From: AP-15 sp963788085
GTDB taxonomy: Bacteria > Pseudomonadota > Alphaproteobacteria > ATCC43930 > CGMCC-115725
Length of the DNA: 64,000 nucleotides
Assembly (NCBI GenBank): GCA_963788085.1
Contig: CAWBFS010000057.1
Coordinates: forward strand, 84,072 to 148,071
Direction: 5' to 3'
Below the pieces are notes generated by a model, which saw only the letters and a program-made list of their open reading frames with translations, was not told where the DNA came from and did not search any database. The position numbers and the translations under genes were made by a program. This document shows, one piece after another, positions 38,554-47,602 of the stretch. The first letter of the stretch is position 1, and each line of letters begins with the position of its first letter.

Positions 38554-38810
38554 TTAACCCCCTTCGAGTTTGGGGATGAAGAAGATTTCGCAGCCTTCGC
38601 GGATCGGCTGGAAATAGGCGGTCTCGTGGATCGCGCCGTCGATTGCGACGGTGGTTTCTTCTTCGAGGTGCTCGCCGAGGCCGGGGTAGAGGCGGTCCAT
38701 CTCCTTGATGACGCCGCGCAGGTTCTTGGCCTCGACCGTGAATTCGCGCACGCCGCCGGTGTAGCGGCGGCTGAAGCCCGAGGTGAAGACACCCGCGCGG
38801 CCATTGTCAT
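38554..38810 (-). CDS. MoaD/ThiS-like ubiquitin-fold protein (one frame break)
   Basis: About 85 residues: FTSGFSRRYTGGVREFTVEA, then NLRGVIKEMDRLYPGLGEHL, VAIDGAIHETAYFQPI and EIFFIPKLEGG-stop. The final Gly-Gly and the beta-grasp pattern are those of MoaD/ThiS sulfur carriers. A one-base break near 38795 separates the start (MTMAARV, ATG 38810 or 38804) from the body. It follows the CoxL-type molybdenum enzyme gene on the same strand, so it may support the molybdenum cofactor or its sulfuration. An unrelated sulfur-transfer role is possible. Confidence 0.72.
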
Positions 38811-38844
38811 CTGGTCCTCCATAGCCGCGGCCCCGCACTCACCA

Positions 38845-38905
38845 CGTCGGCCGGGCTTGTCCCGGCCGTCCACGTCTTCATCCCGCCGGCATTGCGGGAG
38901 AGGGT
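38845..38905. repeat. Short palindromic repeats
   Basis: GTCGGCCGGGCTTGTCCCGG with CCGTCC forms one hairpin repeat type common in Alphaproteobacteria (38846-38871). A partial copy of the main REP class follows (GCATTGCGGGAGAGGGTGCC). Confidence 0.6.
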
Positions 38906-38955
38906 GCCGACGCGGCCACGGGGATGAAGAGGTAGTGCCGTGAGCCCGATGCCCT

Positions 38956-41250
38956 TTAATCGTCCGCCTGGCCCTGGTCGAGGGCGGCGCGAACCTTGGG
39001 GGGCGACATCGGCAATTCGGTGAGGCGGCGGTGGATCGCGCTGTCGATCGCGTTGGCGATTGCCGCCATCGGCGGCACGATGTTGACTTCGCCGACGCCC
39101 TTGGCGCCGTAGGGGTGGGCCGGGTTCGGCACCTCGACGAGGATCGGCTCGATCATCGGCATGTCGGAGGCGACCGGCACGCGGTAGTCGAGGAAGCCGG
39201 CATTATCGAGCCGGCCGCTGCCGATCGTAGATGTACTCCTCGTTGAGCGCCCAGCCGATGCCTTGCGCGACGCCGCCCTGGATCTGCCCCTCGACATAGG
39301 AGGGGTGGATCGCCTTGCCGACATCCTGCGCCGCGACAAAGCGCAGGATCGTCACCTTGCCGGTCTCGGGATCGACCTCGACGTCGCAGAACTGCGTCGA
39401 GAAGCCGGGCGCCATGCCGCCGGCATTGACCGAGGCGGCGGCGGTGATCGGGCCGCCGGTCAAGCGCCTTCTTGGCCGCCAATTCCTTGAACGACAATGG
39501 CGCGAAATCGCCGACATTGCTGCTCGCGGGCTTGGCCTGGCCGTCCTCCCAGACGACGCCCTCGACATCGACGTCCCAGATCATCGCGGCCCGGGCGCGC
39601 AGTTCGTCGACGATTTTCTTGCTGGCCTCGACGACCGCCATGCCGGTCGCGAAGGTGACGCGCGAGCCGCCGGTCACATGCGTATAGCCGACCGACGAGG
39701 TGTCGGCGACGATCGAGCGGATCTGGTTGTAGTCGATCCCCAGGGTCTCGGCCGCCATCAACGCCATCGAGGCGCGCGAGCCGCCGATGTCGGGGCTGCC
39801 GGTCGCGATGATGACCGTGCCGTCCTCGTTGACCTGCACCGAGGCGCTCGAACTCGCCGCCGCCGTTGAACCAATAGCCCGACGCGACGCCGCGCCCCTG
39901 GTTGGGGCCGAGCGGCGTCTTATAGGCCGGGTGATTGACCAATGCCTCGACGGTCTCGACATAGCCGCCATGGCCGAGCTTTGGCCCGTAGATCATCGGC
40001 GTGCCGGCCCGCGCCGCGTTCTTGAGCCGCAATTGCAGCGGGTCCATGCCGATCTTCTTGGCCAGGATGTCGAGCACGCTCTCGACCGCAAAGGCCGAGA
40101 TCGGCGAGCCCGGCGCCCGGTAGGCGGCCGATTTCGGCCGGTTGCACACGACATCATAGCCGACCGTGTGCTGGTTCGGGATGTTGTAGGGCGCAAAGGC
40201 GCACATGCAGGCGTTCATGACCGGCGAGCCGGGAAAGGCGCCAGCCTGGAATTTGAACTCACCTTCGGCGGCGGTGATCGTGCCGTCCTTCTTGACGCCG
40301 ATCTTGACCCGCATCGAGGAGCCCGAGGTCGGCCCCGAGGCCTTGAATACCTCGTCGCGGCTCATCACGATCTTGACCGGGCGCCCCGATTTCTTGGCGA
40401 GCAGGGTCGCGACCGGCTCGAGATAGACGATTGTCTTGCCGCCAAACCCGCCGCCGATCTCGGCCGGCGTCACTCGGATCGAACCGACCGGCATGTCGAG
40501 CAGTTTCGCGGTCAACGCCCGCACGACGAAATGCCCCTGGCTCGACGCCCAGATCTCGGCTTGGCCGTCGGCGTCGAAGCGGGCGGCGCAGGCATGCGGC
40601 TCGATATAGGCCTGGTGCACCGCAGCGGTCTTGAACTCCTTCTCGACGATCACGTCGGCTTCGGCAAACCCGGCATCGAGATCGCCGATCTTGAACTCGA
40701 CCCGCTTGGCGATGTTCGAGGGCTTGGTCGGCGCCGGGTCGATGCCGCGGGTGATCTGGTCCTCGAAGAGCAACGGCGCGTCGGGCTTCATCGCCTCATC
40801 GACATCGATGACGTGCGGCAAGACCTCGTAATCGATCTCGATCAGCGAAGCGGCTTCCTCGGCGACCGATTTGCTGATCGCCGCGACCGCCGCGACGGCA
40901 TGGCCTTCATAGAGCGCCTTCTCGCGCGCCATGACGTTGCGCGTCATGTGCCAGAAATTCTGCTGTACGCGCTCCGGCCCCTGGTACTCGAATTTATGGT
41001 CCGGGAAATCCTTTGCGGTCACGACCGCCTTGACGCCGGGCAAGGCTTCGGCCTTCGAGGTGTCGATCGAGCGGATGCGCGCATGGGCATGCGGCGAGCG
41101 TAAAATCTTGCCGTAGAGCGTGCCGGCCGTCGCGAAATCCGCACCGTACATTGCGCGGCCCGTCACCTTCGGCACCCCGTCCGGACGGATCGGCCGAGTT
41201 CCCACCCACTTGAAACGCGTCGGCGCAATATCGTTCACCGCACCCTCCAC
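38956..41250 (-). CDS. Xanthine dehydrogenase/CoxL-type molybdopterin-binding subunit (frame-broken)
   Basis: About 765 residues. N-terminal RVSGxA-like segment GVPKVTGRAMYGADF, then ILRSPHAHARIRSIDTSKAE, the molybdopterin motif VTPAEIGGGFGGKTIVYLEP and AAYRAPGSP (substrate region). After breaks near 39860, 39465 and 39225 it reads GSPDIGGSRASMALMAAETL, GWALNEEYIYD and HPYGAKGVGEVNIVPPMAAI, where GVGE holds the catalytic glutamate. It is the second molybdenum hydroxylase in the window and belongs to a different subfamily from the one at 3321. No Fe-S or FAD subunit gene is next to it. The substrate is unknown. Confidence 0.88.
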
Positions 41251-41318
41251 TCGTCAGGTCGATCTGATATGGATTAGCGTCGCGCGACGGCGCGGCAAAT
41301 GCAAGACCGGAGGAAACC

Positions 41319-41831
41319 ATGGCGCTGGAAGTAAGACGGATCGTCACCGGGCATGACGCGAACGGCAAGGCGGTCGTGAAGACCGACCAGCGGCTGCAGG
41401 CCGTCAGCCGATTGGGGCGCCCGCATATCGCCGGCTGCGAAATCTGGTCGACGGACAAGATGCCGGTCGACAATTCCTCGGAAGAGGCCGAGGCGGCGCA
41501 GCGCGCGGGCTTCGTCAAGCGCTACAATTACGTCGGCACCGGCCAGGGCACGGTGATCCGCATCACCGAATTCGCGCCCGGCGCGCCGAAATTCATGCAC
41601 CGCACCGAGACGGTCGACTACGCGCTACTGCTTTCGGGCGAGTGCGACCTCGAGCTCGACAGCGGCGAGGTCGTGCATATGAAGCCCGGCGATATCGCCG
41701 TGCAGCGCGGCACGATGCACGCCTGGGTCAACAACGGGCCGGCGCCGTGCGTCTTCGCTTTCATCCTGATCGACGCCGATCCCGCCAAAGTCGGCGGCCA
41801 GGAGCTGCGCACGCATTTCCCGGCGCCCTGA
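41319..41831 (+). CDS. Cupin-domain protein
   Basis: 170 residues with one cupin barrel: FAPGAPKFMHRTETVDYALL (motif 1, His) and VVHMKPGDIAVQRGTMHAWVN (motif 2, His). The preceding region is VKRYNYVGTGQGTVIRITEF. Similar proteins occur next to catabolic genes of Alphaproteobacteria; they may be small dioxygenases, isomerases or regulators. It diverges from the CoxL-type gene. No frame break. Confidence 0.85.
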   Translation: MALEVRRIVTGHDANGKAVVKTDQRLQAVSRLGRPHIAGCEIWSTDKMPVDNSSEEAEAAQRAGFVKRYNYVGTGQGTVIRITEFAPGAPKFMHRTETVDYALLLSGECDLELDSGEVVHMKPGDIAVQRGTMHAWVNNGPAPCVFAFILIDADPAKVGGQELRTHFPAP

Positions 41832-41844
41832 GGCCGGGGCGGTA

Positions 41845-42069
41845 CTACGCCTCGACCAAGTCGAGCCGGCGCTCGATCCGGTCGAGCCGGTCGTGCATGC
41901 GATCGAGCCGTAAGCCCATTTCCGCCATCTCTCGGGTCATGTGTGAGATGCTGCGCTCGATCGAGCCAAGGCGGCCCCGCTGCTCACGCTGCTCTTCTCG
42001 GATCTCATGCAGCTCGATCCGAATGGCCCGGAGGTGCTCGAGAACCAGATTGGGCGTGTTTTCGCTCAT
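41845..42069 (-). CDS. Small coiled-coil protein
   Basis: 74 residues, MSENTPNLVLEHLRAIRIEL, EIREEQREQRGRLGSIERSI, RLDRMHDRLDRIERRLDLVE. Almost wholly helical with heptad repeats, a type of short protein frequent in Alphaproteobacteria. Function unknown. A longer open frame continues upstream but covers the LLM gene on the other strand and is a shadow. Confidence 0.7.
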   Translation of the reverse strand: MSENTPNLVLEHLRAIRIELHEIREEQREQRGRLGSIERSISHMTREMAEMGLRLDRMHDRLDRIERRLDLVEA

Positions 42070-42147
42070 CGCGATTATTGTGTGTTCGCGACAGTAGCTT
42101 TGCAATACTGCTCTAACATAGACCCCCAGCAACGGGAGATCGGCGCC

Positions 42148-43197
42148 ATGGAATTCGGCATGTTCCACCAGTTTCCGGCCCTTCCCGGCCGGAGCGAGAG
42201 AGATGCCTTCGCCGAGGCGTTTGAGCAGATCGATGCGGCTGAGCATTGGGGTCTCGATACGATGTGGCTGGCCGAGCTGCATTTCGATCCGCAGCGCTCG
42301 GTATTGTCGGCGCCGCTCAGCATCGCCGCCGCCGTCGGCGCGCGTACCGAACGCATCAAGATCGGAATCGCGGTTCAGGTCTTGCCATTGTGTCACCCGC
42401 TGCGTCTCGCCGAAGAGGCCGCGACGGTCGATCACATCAGCGGCGGCCGGCTGATCTTCGGGGTCGGACGCAGCGGGCTGCCGCGCACTTATGAAGACTA
42501 TGGCGTATCCTACGCCGAAAGCCGCGACCGCTTTGTCGAGGTGCTCGACATCGTAGAGCGAGCATGGTCGCAGCCGAATTTTTCCTACGAAGGCAAGTAC
42601 TACAATTTCAAAAACATCACGGTGGCGCCAAAGCCGCTTCAGCAGCCTTATCCGCCGATCCGGATAGCCGCGGCGAGCCCGGACACCTATCCCGCGGTCG
42701 GCGAACGCGGGCTGCCGATCTTCATCAACGCGCGCTTCGGCTCGTTCTCGGAGTTCGCCCCGGAGATCCGTGCCTATCGCCAGGCCTATGCGGCGGCAGG
42801 CCATGAGGGGAGGGGACAGGTGTATCTGAGGGTTCCGACCTATCTCGCCGAGACCGAGCAGCGGGCTCAAGCCGAACCGAGGGAAAGCCTGATGCACTTC
42901 TACCGCGAGCAGGCGCAGAGGCTCAGGGATTCATTGAGCCGGGCCGGCACCCGCGCGATCGAGGGACGCGCCGAGCGGCTGAAGCGGATCGAAAACCTGA
43001 CCTACGAGGAGGCGCTGACGGGCCAAGTCCTGGTCGGCACGCCGGACGAAGTAGGCGAACGCCTGCGCGGCTTGCAGGACGAGCTCGGCATCGACGGCAT
43101 CCTGGCGGAACTCAATTGCGGCGGCCTAGTACCGCACCGGCAGGTAATGACGGCCTTACAGCTGCTCTGCCAGGAGGTCATGCCGCGATTTCATTGA
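42148..43197 (+). CDS. LLM-class flavin-dependent oxidoreductase
   Basis: 349-residue luciferase-like flavoprotein: MEFGMFHQFPALPGRSERDA, then WGLDTMWLAELHFDPQRSVL, RIKIGIAVQVLPLCHPLRLA, HISGGRLIFGVGRSG and VLVGTPDEVGERLRGLQDEL. It needs reduced flavin from a separate reductase. Intact. It precedes a CoA-transferase and a glutathione transferase gene on the same strand, a possible catabolic group. Confidence 0.9.
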   Translation: MEFGMFHQFPALPGRSERDAFAEAFEQIDAAEHWGLDTMWLAELHFDPQRSVLSAPLSIAAAVGARTERIKIGIAVQVLPLCHPLRLAEEAATVDHISGGRLIFGVGRSGLPRTYEDYGVSYAESRDRFVEVLDIVERAWSQPNFSYEGKYYNFKNITVAPKPLQQPYPPIRIAAASPDTYPAVGERGLPIFINARFGSFSEFAPEIRAYRQAYAAAGHEGRGQVYLRVPTYLAETEQRAQAEPRESLMHFYREQAQRLRDSLSRAGTRAIEGRAERLKRIENLTYEEALTGQVLVGTPDEVGERLRGLQDELGIDGILAELNCGGLVPHRQVMTALQLLCQEVMPRFH

Positions 43198-43205
43198 TCT
43201 TTAAC

Positions 43206-43284
43206 CGCGTCTTTCCCGCGCAAGCGGGAACCCAGGGCGGAAAGGCTCCATTCGTCGCCCTGGGCCCCCGCTTTCGCGGGGTGA
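43206..43284. repeat. Extended inverted repeat, third REP class
   Basis: TTTCCCGCGCAAGCGGGAAC followed by CCAGGGCGGAAAGG and TCGCCCTGGGCC, then CCCGCTTTCGCGGGGTGACG. It contains two small hairpins and a larger pairing between CCAGGGCG and CGCCCTGG. A repeat style widespread in Proteobacteria, located between the LLM and CaiB-type genes. Confidence 0.75.
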
Positions 43285-43308
43285 CGATAATATGTGAAAG
43301 GCGAACGC

Positions 43309-44490
43309 ATGCCGGGTCCACTCAGCGGGTACCGCGTCGTCGATCTGACATCGAACGTCGCCGGGCCGCTCGCGACGATGATCCTTGCCGATCAGGGCGC
43401 CGACGTGATCAAGGTCGAGGCTCCAGACGGGGGTGACGCCACGCGCGGCGGCGCCGACCGGAGAGGCGGGCTTTCGGCCTCATTCCTGAACAACAACCGT
43501 AACAAGCGCTCGATCGTCCTCGACTTGAAGACCGGGGGCGGCCGCAAGGCTTTGCTGCGGCTCGCCGGCGACGCCGATGTGTTTGTGCAGAATTTCCGTC
43601 CCGGCGTCGCCGACCGCCTTGGTGTCGGCGAGGAGCCCGTTCGCGCCGTTTCGCCAAAGATCGTCTATGTCTCGATCAGCGGATTTGGCGAGAAGGGTCC
43701 GTATGCCGAAAAGCCGGCTTACGACCCGGTGATCCAGGGCTTTTCGGGGCTGGCGACGGTGCAGGCGGGCTCTGACGAAGCACGCCCACGGCTCCTGCGG
43801 ACGATCCTGCCCGACAAATTGACCGCGATCACCGCCTCGCAGGCGATCACCGCCGCGCTTTTGGCGCGCGAGCGCACTGGAGAAGGACAGCATGTCCGTT
43901 TGTCGATGCTCGAAGCCGTGCTCGCCTTCTTGTGGGCCTCCGATATGAGCGGACAGACTTTCATCGGCGACGAGCCGGCGCGGCAGGAGCCGGCACCCGC
44001 TTTCGATCTGATCTACGAGACGGCCGACGGCTACATGACCGTGGCGGCGTTGACCGACCGGCAATGGGCCGGCTTGGCGCGCGCGGTTGAGCATCCGGAA
44101 TGGCTCGAAGACGAGCGGTTCAAGACCCCGGCATTGCGCCAGAAAAACATCGGTGCGCGGCTGGAGCTGACGCAACAGGCGCTGATGATGCGCCCGGCTG
44201 CCGAATGGCTCGAAGCCCTGACGGCGGCCGGCGTGCCGTGCGGCCCGGTATTGACACGCAACCAGGTCATCCGGCATCCGCAAGTAGCGGCACTCGGCCT
44301 TGTCGTCGAGACCGATCACGAGGCGGCGGGTCGCCTGCGCCAGACGCGTGCGGCCGCTCGGTTCTCGCGCACCCCTCCGGAAATTCGCCGCGGCGCCCCG
44401 GCGCTCGGCGAGCACACGCGAGAAATTCTCTCCGAGCTCGGCTACTCGGCCCGAGAAATCGCCGAGCTGAGCCCAGAGAAGGTCACGTGA
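43309..44490 (+). CDS. CaiB/BaiF family CoA-transferase
   Basis: 393-residue family III CoA-transferase that moves CoA between carboxylic acids. LSGYRVVDLTSNVAGPLATM starts the fold; ILADQGADVIKVEAPDGGDA is the signature with the catalytic aspartate region further on; KRSIVLDLKTGGGRKALLRL and KPAYDPVIQGFSGLATVQAG are typical blocks. ATG 43309 is preferred over GTG 43294 because of the AAAGG upstream. Its stop overlaps the GTG of the next gene. Confidence 0.93.
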   Translation: MPGPLSGYRVVDLTSNVAGPLATMILADQGADVIKVEAPDGGDATRGGADRRGGLSASFLNNNRNKRSIVLDLKTGGGRKALLRLAGDADVFVQNFRPGVADRLGVGEEPVRAVSPKIVYVSISGFGEKGPYAEKPAYDPVIQGFSGLATVQAGSDEARPRLLRTILPDKLTAITASQAITAALLARERTGEGQHVRLSMLEAVLAFLWASDMSGQTFIGDEPARQEPAPAFDLIYETADGYMTVAALTDRQWAGLARAVEHPEWLEDERFKTPALRQKNIGARLELTQQALMMRPAAEWLEALTAAGVPCGPVLTRNQVIRHPQVAALGLVVETDHEAAGRLRQTRAAARFSRTPPEIRRGAPALGEHTREILSELGYSAREIAELSPEKVT

Positions 44491-45188
44491 TCGACTTCTA
44501 TTATTGGCCGACTCCGAACGGCTGGAAGGTAGCGATCATGCTCGAGGAGTGCGGCCTGGAATACCGGATGATTCCGGTCAATATCGGCCGCGGCGACCAG
44601 TTCAAGCCGGAATTTCTCGCGATCAGCCCCAACAACCGGATGCCCGCGATCGTCGACCACGATGCGCGAACGGAGTTTGGCGATGGGTCCGTGCCGGTTT
44701 TCGAATCCGGCGCCATTCTCATCCACCTGGCCGAACGCACCGGGCAGTTCATGCCGCAAACCCGGCCCGGCCGCAAAGAATGCCTGGAATGGCTGTTCTG
44801 GCAGGTGGGCAATCTCGGCCCGATGGCCGGCCAGCTGAGCCACTTTGTCAACTACGCGCCGGGCGAGCACCCCTATTCGCACAAACGCTATGCCGACGAA
44901 TACAACCGATGCCTCGGGGTGCTCGAGCGCCGGCTTGCGGGGCGTGAGTTCATCCTCGACGATTATTCGATCGCCGACATGGCATCATGGCCCTGGGTAT
45001 TGATCTCGAAGCCGCTGGGCCAGCCGCTCGACGATTTCCCCAATGTCTCGCGTTGGCGCGAGGCGATCAAGCAGCGCCCGGCGGTGCAGAGGGGGGTGGA
45101 TCTGGGCAAGAACCTACGCCGCTCAGCGCCGCCGAGCGAAGAGGAACGGCGGATCCTGTTCAACCAAACCGCGCGAGATTTATCGTAG
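44487..45188 (+). CDS. Glutathione S-transferase (YfcG/nu-like)
   Basis: 233 residues. Thioredoxin-like N-domain FYYWPTPNGWKVAIMLEECG, with NNRMPAIVDHD (cis-Pro) and VFESGAILIHLAE (Glu-Ser binding glutathione). Helical C-domain KECLEWLFWQVGNLGPMAGQ and DDYSIADMASWPWV. The TPNGxK opening is that of the YfcG-type disulfide-bond reductases. The GTG start overlaps the CoA-transferase stop by four bases, so the two are coupled. Confidence 0.92.
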   Translation: MIDFYYWPTPNGWKVAIMLEECGLEYRMIPVNIGRGDQFKPEFLAISPNNRMPAIVDHDARTEFGDGSVPVFESGAILIHLAERTGQFMPQTRPGRKECLEWLFWQVGNLGPMAGQLSHFVNYAPGEHPYSHKRYADEYNRCLGVLERRLAGREFILDDYSIADMASWPWVLISKPLGQPLDDFPNVSRWREAIKQRPAVQRGVDLGKNLRRSAPPSEEERRILFNQTARDLS

Positions 45189-45203
45189 CTTTCCTAAAGG
45201 GAC

Positions 45204-45611
45204 TTACCCGGGGGGCATTTTTGGGAAGCGCTGCCGCTCTCCACCAAGGTCTACCCAAGGCTGGGCGCTGTCGCAAAAAATTTCCATCGCTGGCTTCACC
45301 CAGCTCGCGTCGTCGAGCGTACCGGCCAAAATCATCGTGACGTCGGGCAGGGCCTCGGCTTCATCGATCAGTGGCGAGCCGCATTCCGGGCAAAAACGCC
45401 GATACGTTGCTTTGCCGCTATCACCCTGACCGGCGAATGTAGTGACCGGCCCCTGCACAGTCAGCGCCGGCTTCGGGAGTCCGACGACCACGGCAAACGC
45501 GGTCCCGGTACCCTTCTGGCAATTCTTGCAGTGACATACGCCGACAAACGCCGGCTCGGCGTCGGCCGAATAGCGCACCTTGCCGCACAGACAACCACCC
45601 TCGATTTTCAT
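45204..45611 (-). CDS. GFA/CENP-V family zinc protein
   Basis: 135 residues with the cysteine pattern of glutathione-dependent formaldehyde-activating-like proteins: GGCLCGKVRYSAD, GVCHCKNCQKGTGTAF and RRFCPECGSPLID, binding two zinc ions. It ends with PKMPPG. It is often a small gene of undefined role. It diverges from the cobalamin riboswitch. Confidence 0.9.
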   Translation of the reverse strand: MKIEGGCLCGKVRYSADAEPAFVGVCHCKNCQKGTGTAFAVVVGLPKPALTVQGPVTTFAGQGDSGKATYRRFCPECGSPLIDEAEALPDVTMILAGTLDDASWVKPAMEIFCDSAQPWVDLGGERQRFPKMPPG

Positions 45612-45679
45612 AGCTCCCTCTCACTGGGAAAATGCTCAGGGAGCATGGCGCGGTCGATCGGCGTGTGCTAGCGTGATTT

Positions 45680-45826
45680 TTCGCGATGCGACAGGGAAGT
45701 CCGGTGCGAGACCGGCGCTGCCCCCGCAACTGTTAGCGGCGAGTTCGCGGCAACCGCCACTGGCTGGGTTTGACCCCTGGGAAGGCGCCGCGGGCGACGA
45801 CCCCGAGCCAGGAGACCTCCGCATCG
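45680..45826 (+). ncRNA. Cobalamin riboswitch
   Basis: Contains the conserved core of AdoCbl riboswitches in order: CCGGTGCGAGACCGG, GCTGCCCCCGCAACTGT then AGCGGCGAG, CCACTGG with the GGGAAGGCG loop, and the B12 box GAGCCAGGAGACCT near 45805-45818. It ends about 45 bases before the cobP start and should shut down the cluster when adenosylcobalamin is plentiful. Confidence 0.93.
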
Positions 45827-45867
45827 CGCGAAGTGGGACGATTCCTCGGGCGGAGGAGGAGGGACCT

Positions 45868-46410
45868 TTGTCATCGTTCGCCGCGGACCGGTTGCGGCTC
45901 CCGCCTGTAACTTTGGTGCTGGGCGGCGCCCGCTCGGGTAAGAGCCGCTATGCCGAGCGGCTGGTCGAGGACACCGCCGGCTGCGGCGTCTATTGCGCGA
46001 CCGCCGAGGCCGGCGACACCGAGATGGCCGAGCGCATCACCGCGCATCGGGCACGCCGCGGCTCGTTTTGGCGAACGGTCGAAACGCCCCTAGAGCTTGG
46101 TCCGGCTATCGCCGCAGCGACGCCGGGATGTCCGGTGCTAGTCGATTGCCTGACCTTGTGGTTGTCGAACCTGCTCATGGCCGGCAGGCAACCGGACACT
46201 GAGATCGGCGTGCTGTCCCGGGCTTTGCGCGAGGCCGTCGGGCCCGTCCTGCTGGTCAGCAACGAGGTCGGGATGGGTCTCGTCCCCGCGACGCCGCTCG
46301 GCCGCACCTTCCGCGACGCCGCCGGCCGCCTCAACCAGGATCTCGCAGCGCTGGCCGACCGTGTCGTCTTTGTCGTTGCGGGCTTGCCCATCGTGTTGAA
46401 GGATTCCTGA
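45868..46410 (+). CDS. cobP: Adenosylcobinamide kinase/adenosylcobinamide-phosphate guanylyltransferase
   Basis: Bifunctional enzyme of nucleotide-loop assembly. 180 residues with the P-loop VLGGARSGKSRYAERL, the GTP-linked YCATAEAGDTEMAERI segment, VDCLTLWLSNLL and SNEVGMGLVPATPLGRTFRD. The TTG at 45868 is taken as start because GGAGGAGGGA lies just before it. First gene after the cobalamin riboswitch. A REP element separates it from cobW. Confidence 0.95.
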   Translation: MSSFAADRLRLPPVTLVLGGARSGKSRYAERLVEDTAGCGVYCATAEAGDTEMAERITAHRARRGSFWRTVETPLELGPAIAAATPGCPVLVDCLTLWLSNLLMAGRQPDTEIGVLSRALREAVGPVLLVSNEVGMGLVPATPLGRTFRDAAGRLNQDLAALADRVVFVVAGLPIVLKDS

Positions 46411-46427
46411 GATGCACGCTGAGGTCT

Positions 46428-46539
46428 GCCCCTCACCCTCCCACTGCGCGGGCCCCTCCCTCTCCCCGCAAGCGGGGCGAGGGCCAAGCTCTATCACTCC
46501 CTCGCCCCGCATGGCGGGGAGGGGGCCGGGGTGAGGGGC
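46428..46539. repeat. REP pair between cobP and cobW
   Basis: GCCCCTCACCCTCCCACTGC and CCTCTCCCCGCAAGCGGGGC with GAGGG, then CTCGCCCCGCATGGCGGGGA and GGGGTGAGGGGC. Two modules facing each other, inside the riboswitch-controlled transcript. Confidence 0.8.
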
Positions 46540-46576
46540 TCTCGCACGGTCTTGCCGCTTCCCGAGAGCGGCTGAC

Positions 46577-47602
46577 ATGCGCCGCGTCCCGGCGACGGTG
46601 ATCACCGGTTTTCTCGGCGCTGGCAAGACGAGCCTCGTGCGGCATTTGCTGGCGCATGCCCAGGGGCGGCGCCTCGCGGTCATTGTCAACGAATTCGGCG
46701 AGCTCGGCATCGACCGCGAACTGCTGCTCGGCTGCGGCGATGCCGCGTGCAGCGACGAGGACATTGTCGAGCTGGCCAATGGATGCCTGTGCTGCATGGT
46801 GGCCGATGATTTCGTGCCGACCCTGACGCGCCTTCTCGACCGCGATACGCCGCCCGAACACATCCTGATCGAGACTTCGGGTCTGGCTCTGCCCAAACCG
46901 CTGGTGCAGGCCTTCGCGTGGCCTGAGATCCGCGCCCGCACGACCGTCGATGGCGTGCTGACGGTGGTCGACGGAGCGGCGGTTGCCGCCGGACTGTTCG
47001 CGGCCGACCCTGAGGCCGTCGCCCGGCAGCGCTCCATGGATCCCGCATTGGCTCACGACAACCCTCTCGAGGAGGTCTTCGCCGACCAGCTCGCTTGCGC
47101 TGATCTCGTAATTCTCAACAAGACCGATCTGATCGCCGCGGACCGTCTGACGGCACTCTGCAACGAGATCGAGGCGCAGCTTCGCTCGGGTGTGAAGCTC
47201 GTCAGCGCACGCGAGGGCAGGGTGCCGTCACAGGTGGCGCTCGGTGTGGCGGCCGCCGCCGAGGACGACCTTGCCTCCCGCCTCTCGGTTCATGAGCTCG
47301 AAGCCGAACACGATCACGATGATTTCGAGAGTTTTATCGTGACCGGAGGGCCGGTAGAGGACGGGAATGCGTTTCTCGCTCGGCTACGTAGCGCGATCGG
47401 GCTGCATGACGTGCTGAGGGTCAAGGGTTTCATCGACCTGCCCGGCCGCGATCGCCGGCAGGTCGTGCAGGCGGTCGGCGACCGGTTGCAGTGGCATTTC
47501 GACCGGCCTTGGGGTGGCAACGAGAGGCGCCAGACGCGGCTCGTGGTGATCGGCCGCAAAGGCCTCGACCGTGCCGCAATCACGGCAGCATTGGGCAGTT
47601 AA
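46577..47602 (+). CDS. cobW: CobW GTPase, cobalt chaperone for cobalamin synthesis
   Basis: 341-residue G3E-family GTPase thought to deliver cobalt to the CobNST chelatase. Walker A TGFLGAGKTSLVRHL, the metal-binding CxCC in ELANGCLCCMVADD, ILIETSGLALPKPL, and NKTD for guanine binding. A His/Asp patch (EAEHDHDDFE) may bind metal. It is intact and stops directly before the cobN GTG. Confidence 0.95.
   Translation: MRRVPATVITGFLGAGKTSLVRHLLAHAQGRRLAVIVNEFGELGIDRELLLGCGDAACSDEDIVELANGCLCCMVADDFVPTLTRLLDRDTPPEHILIETSGLALPKPLVQAFAWPEIRARTTVDGVLTVVDGAAVAAGLFAADPEAVARQRSMDPALAHDNPLEEVFADQLACADLVILNKTDLIAADRLTALCNEIEAQLRSGVKLVSAREGRVPSQVALGVAAAAEDDLASRLSVHELEAEHDHDDFESFIVTGGPVEDGNAFLARLRSAIGLHDVLRVKGFIDLPGRDRRQVVQAVGDRLQWHFDRPWGGNERRQTRLVVIGRKGLDRAAITAALGS

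Noticed and set aside
46428..46539. Repeated palindromes as a CRISPR array
   Set aside because: The repeats are few, not evenly spaced, vary in sequence and have no unique spacers of constant length; they are REP elements.
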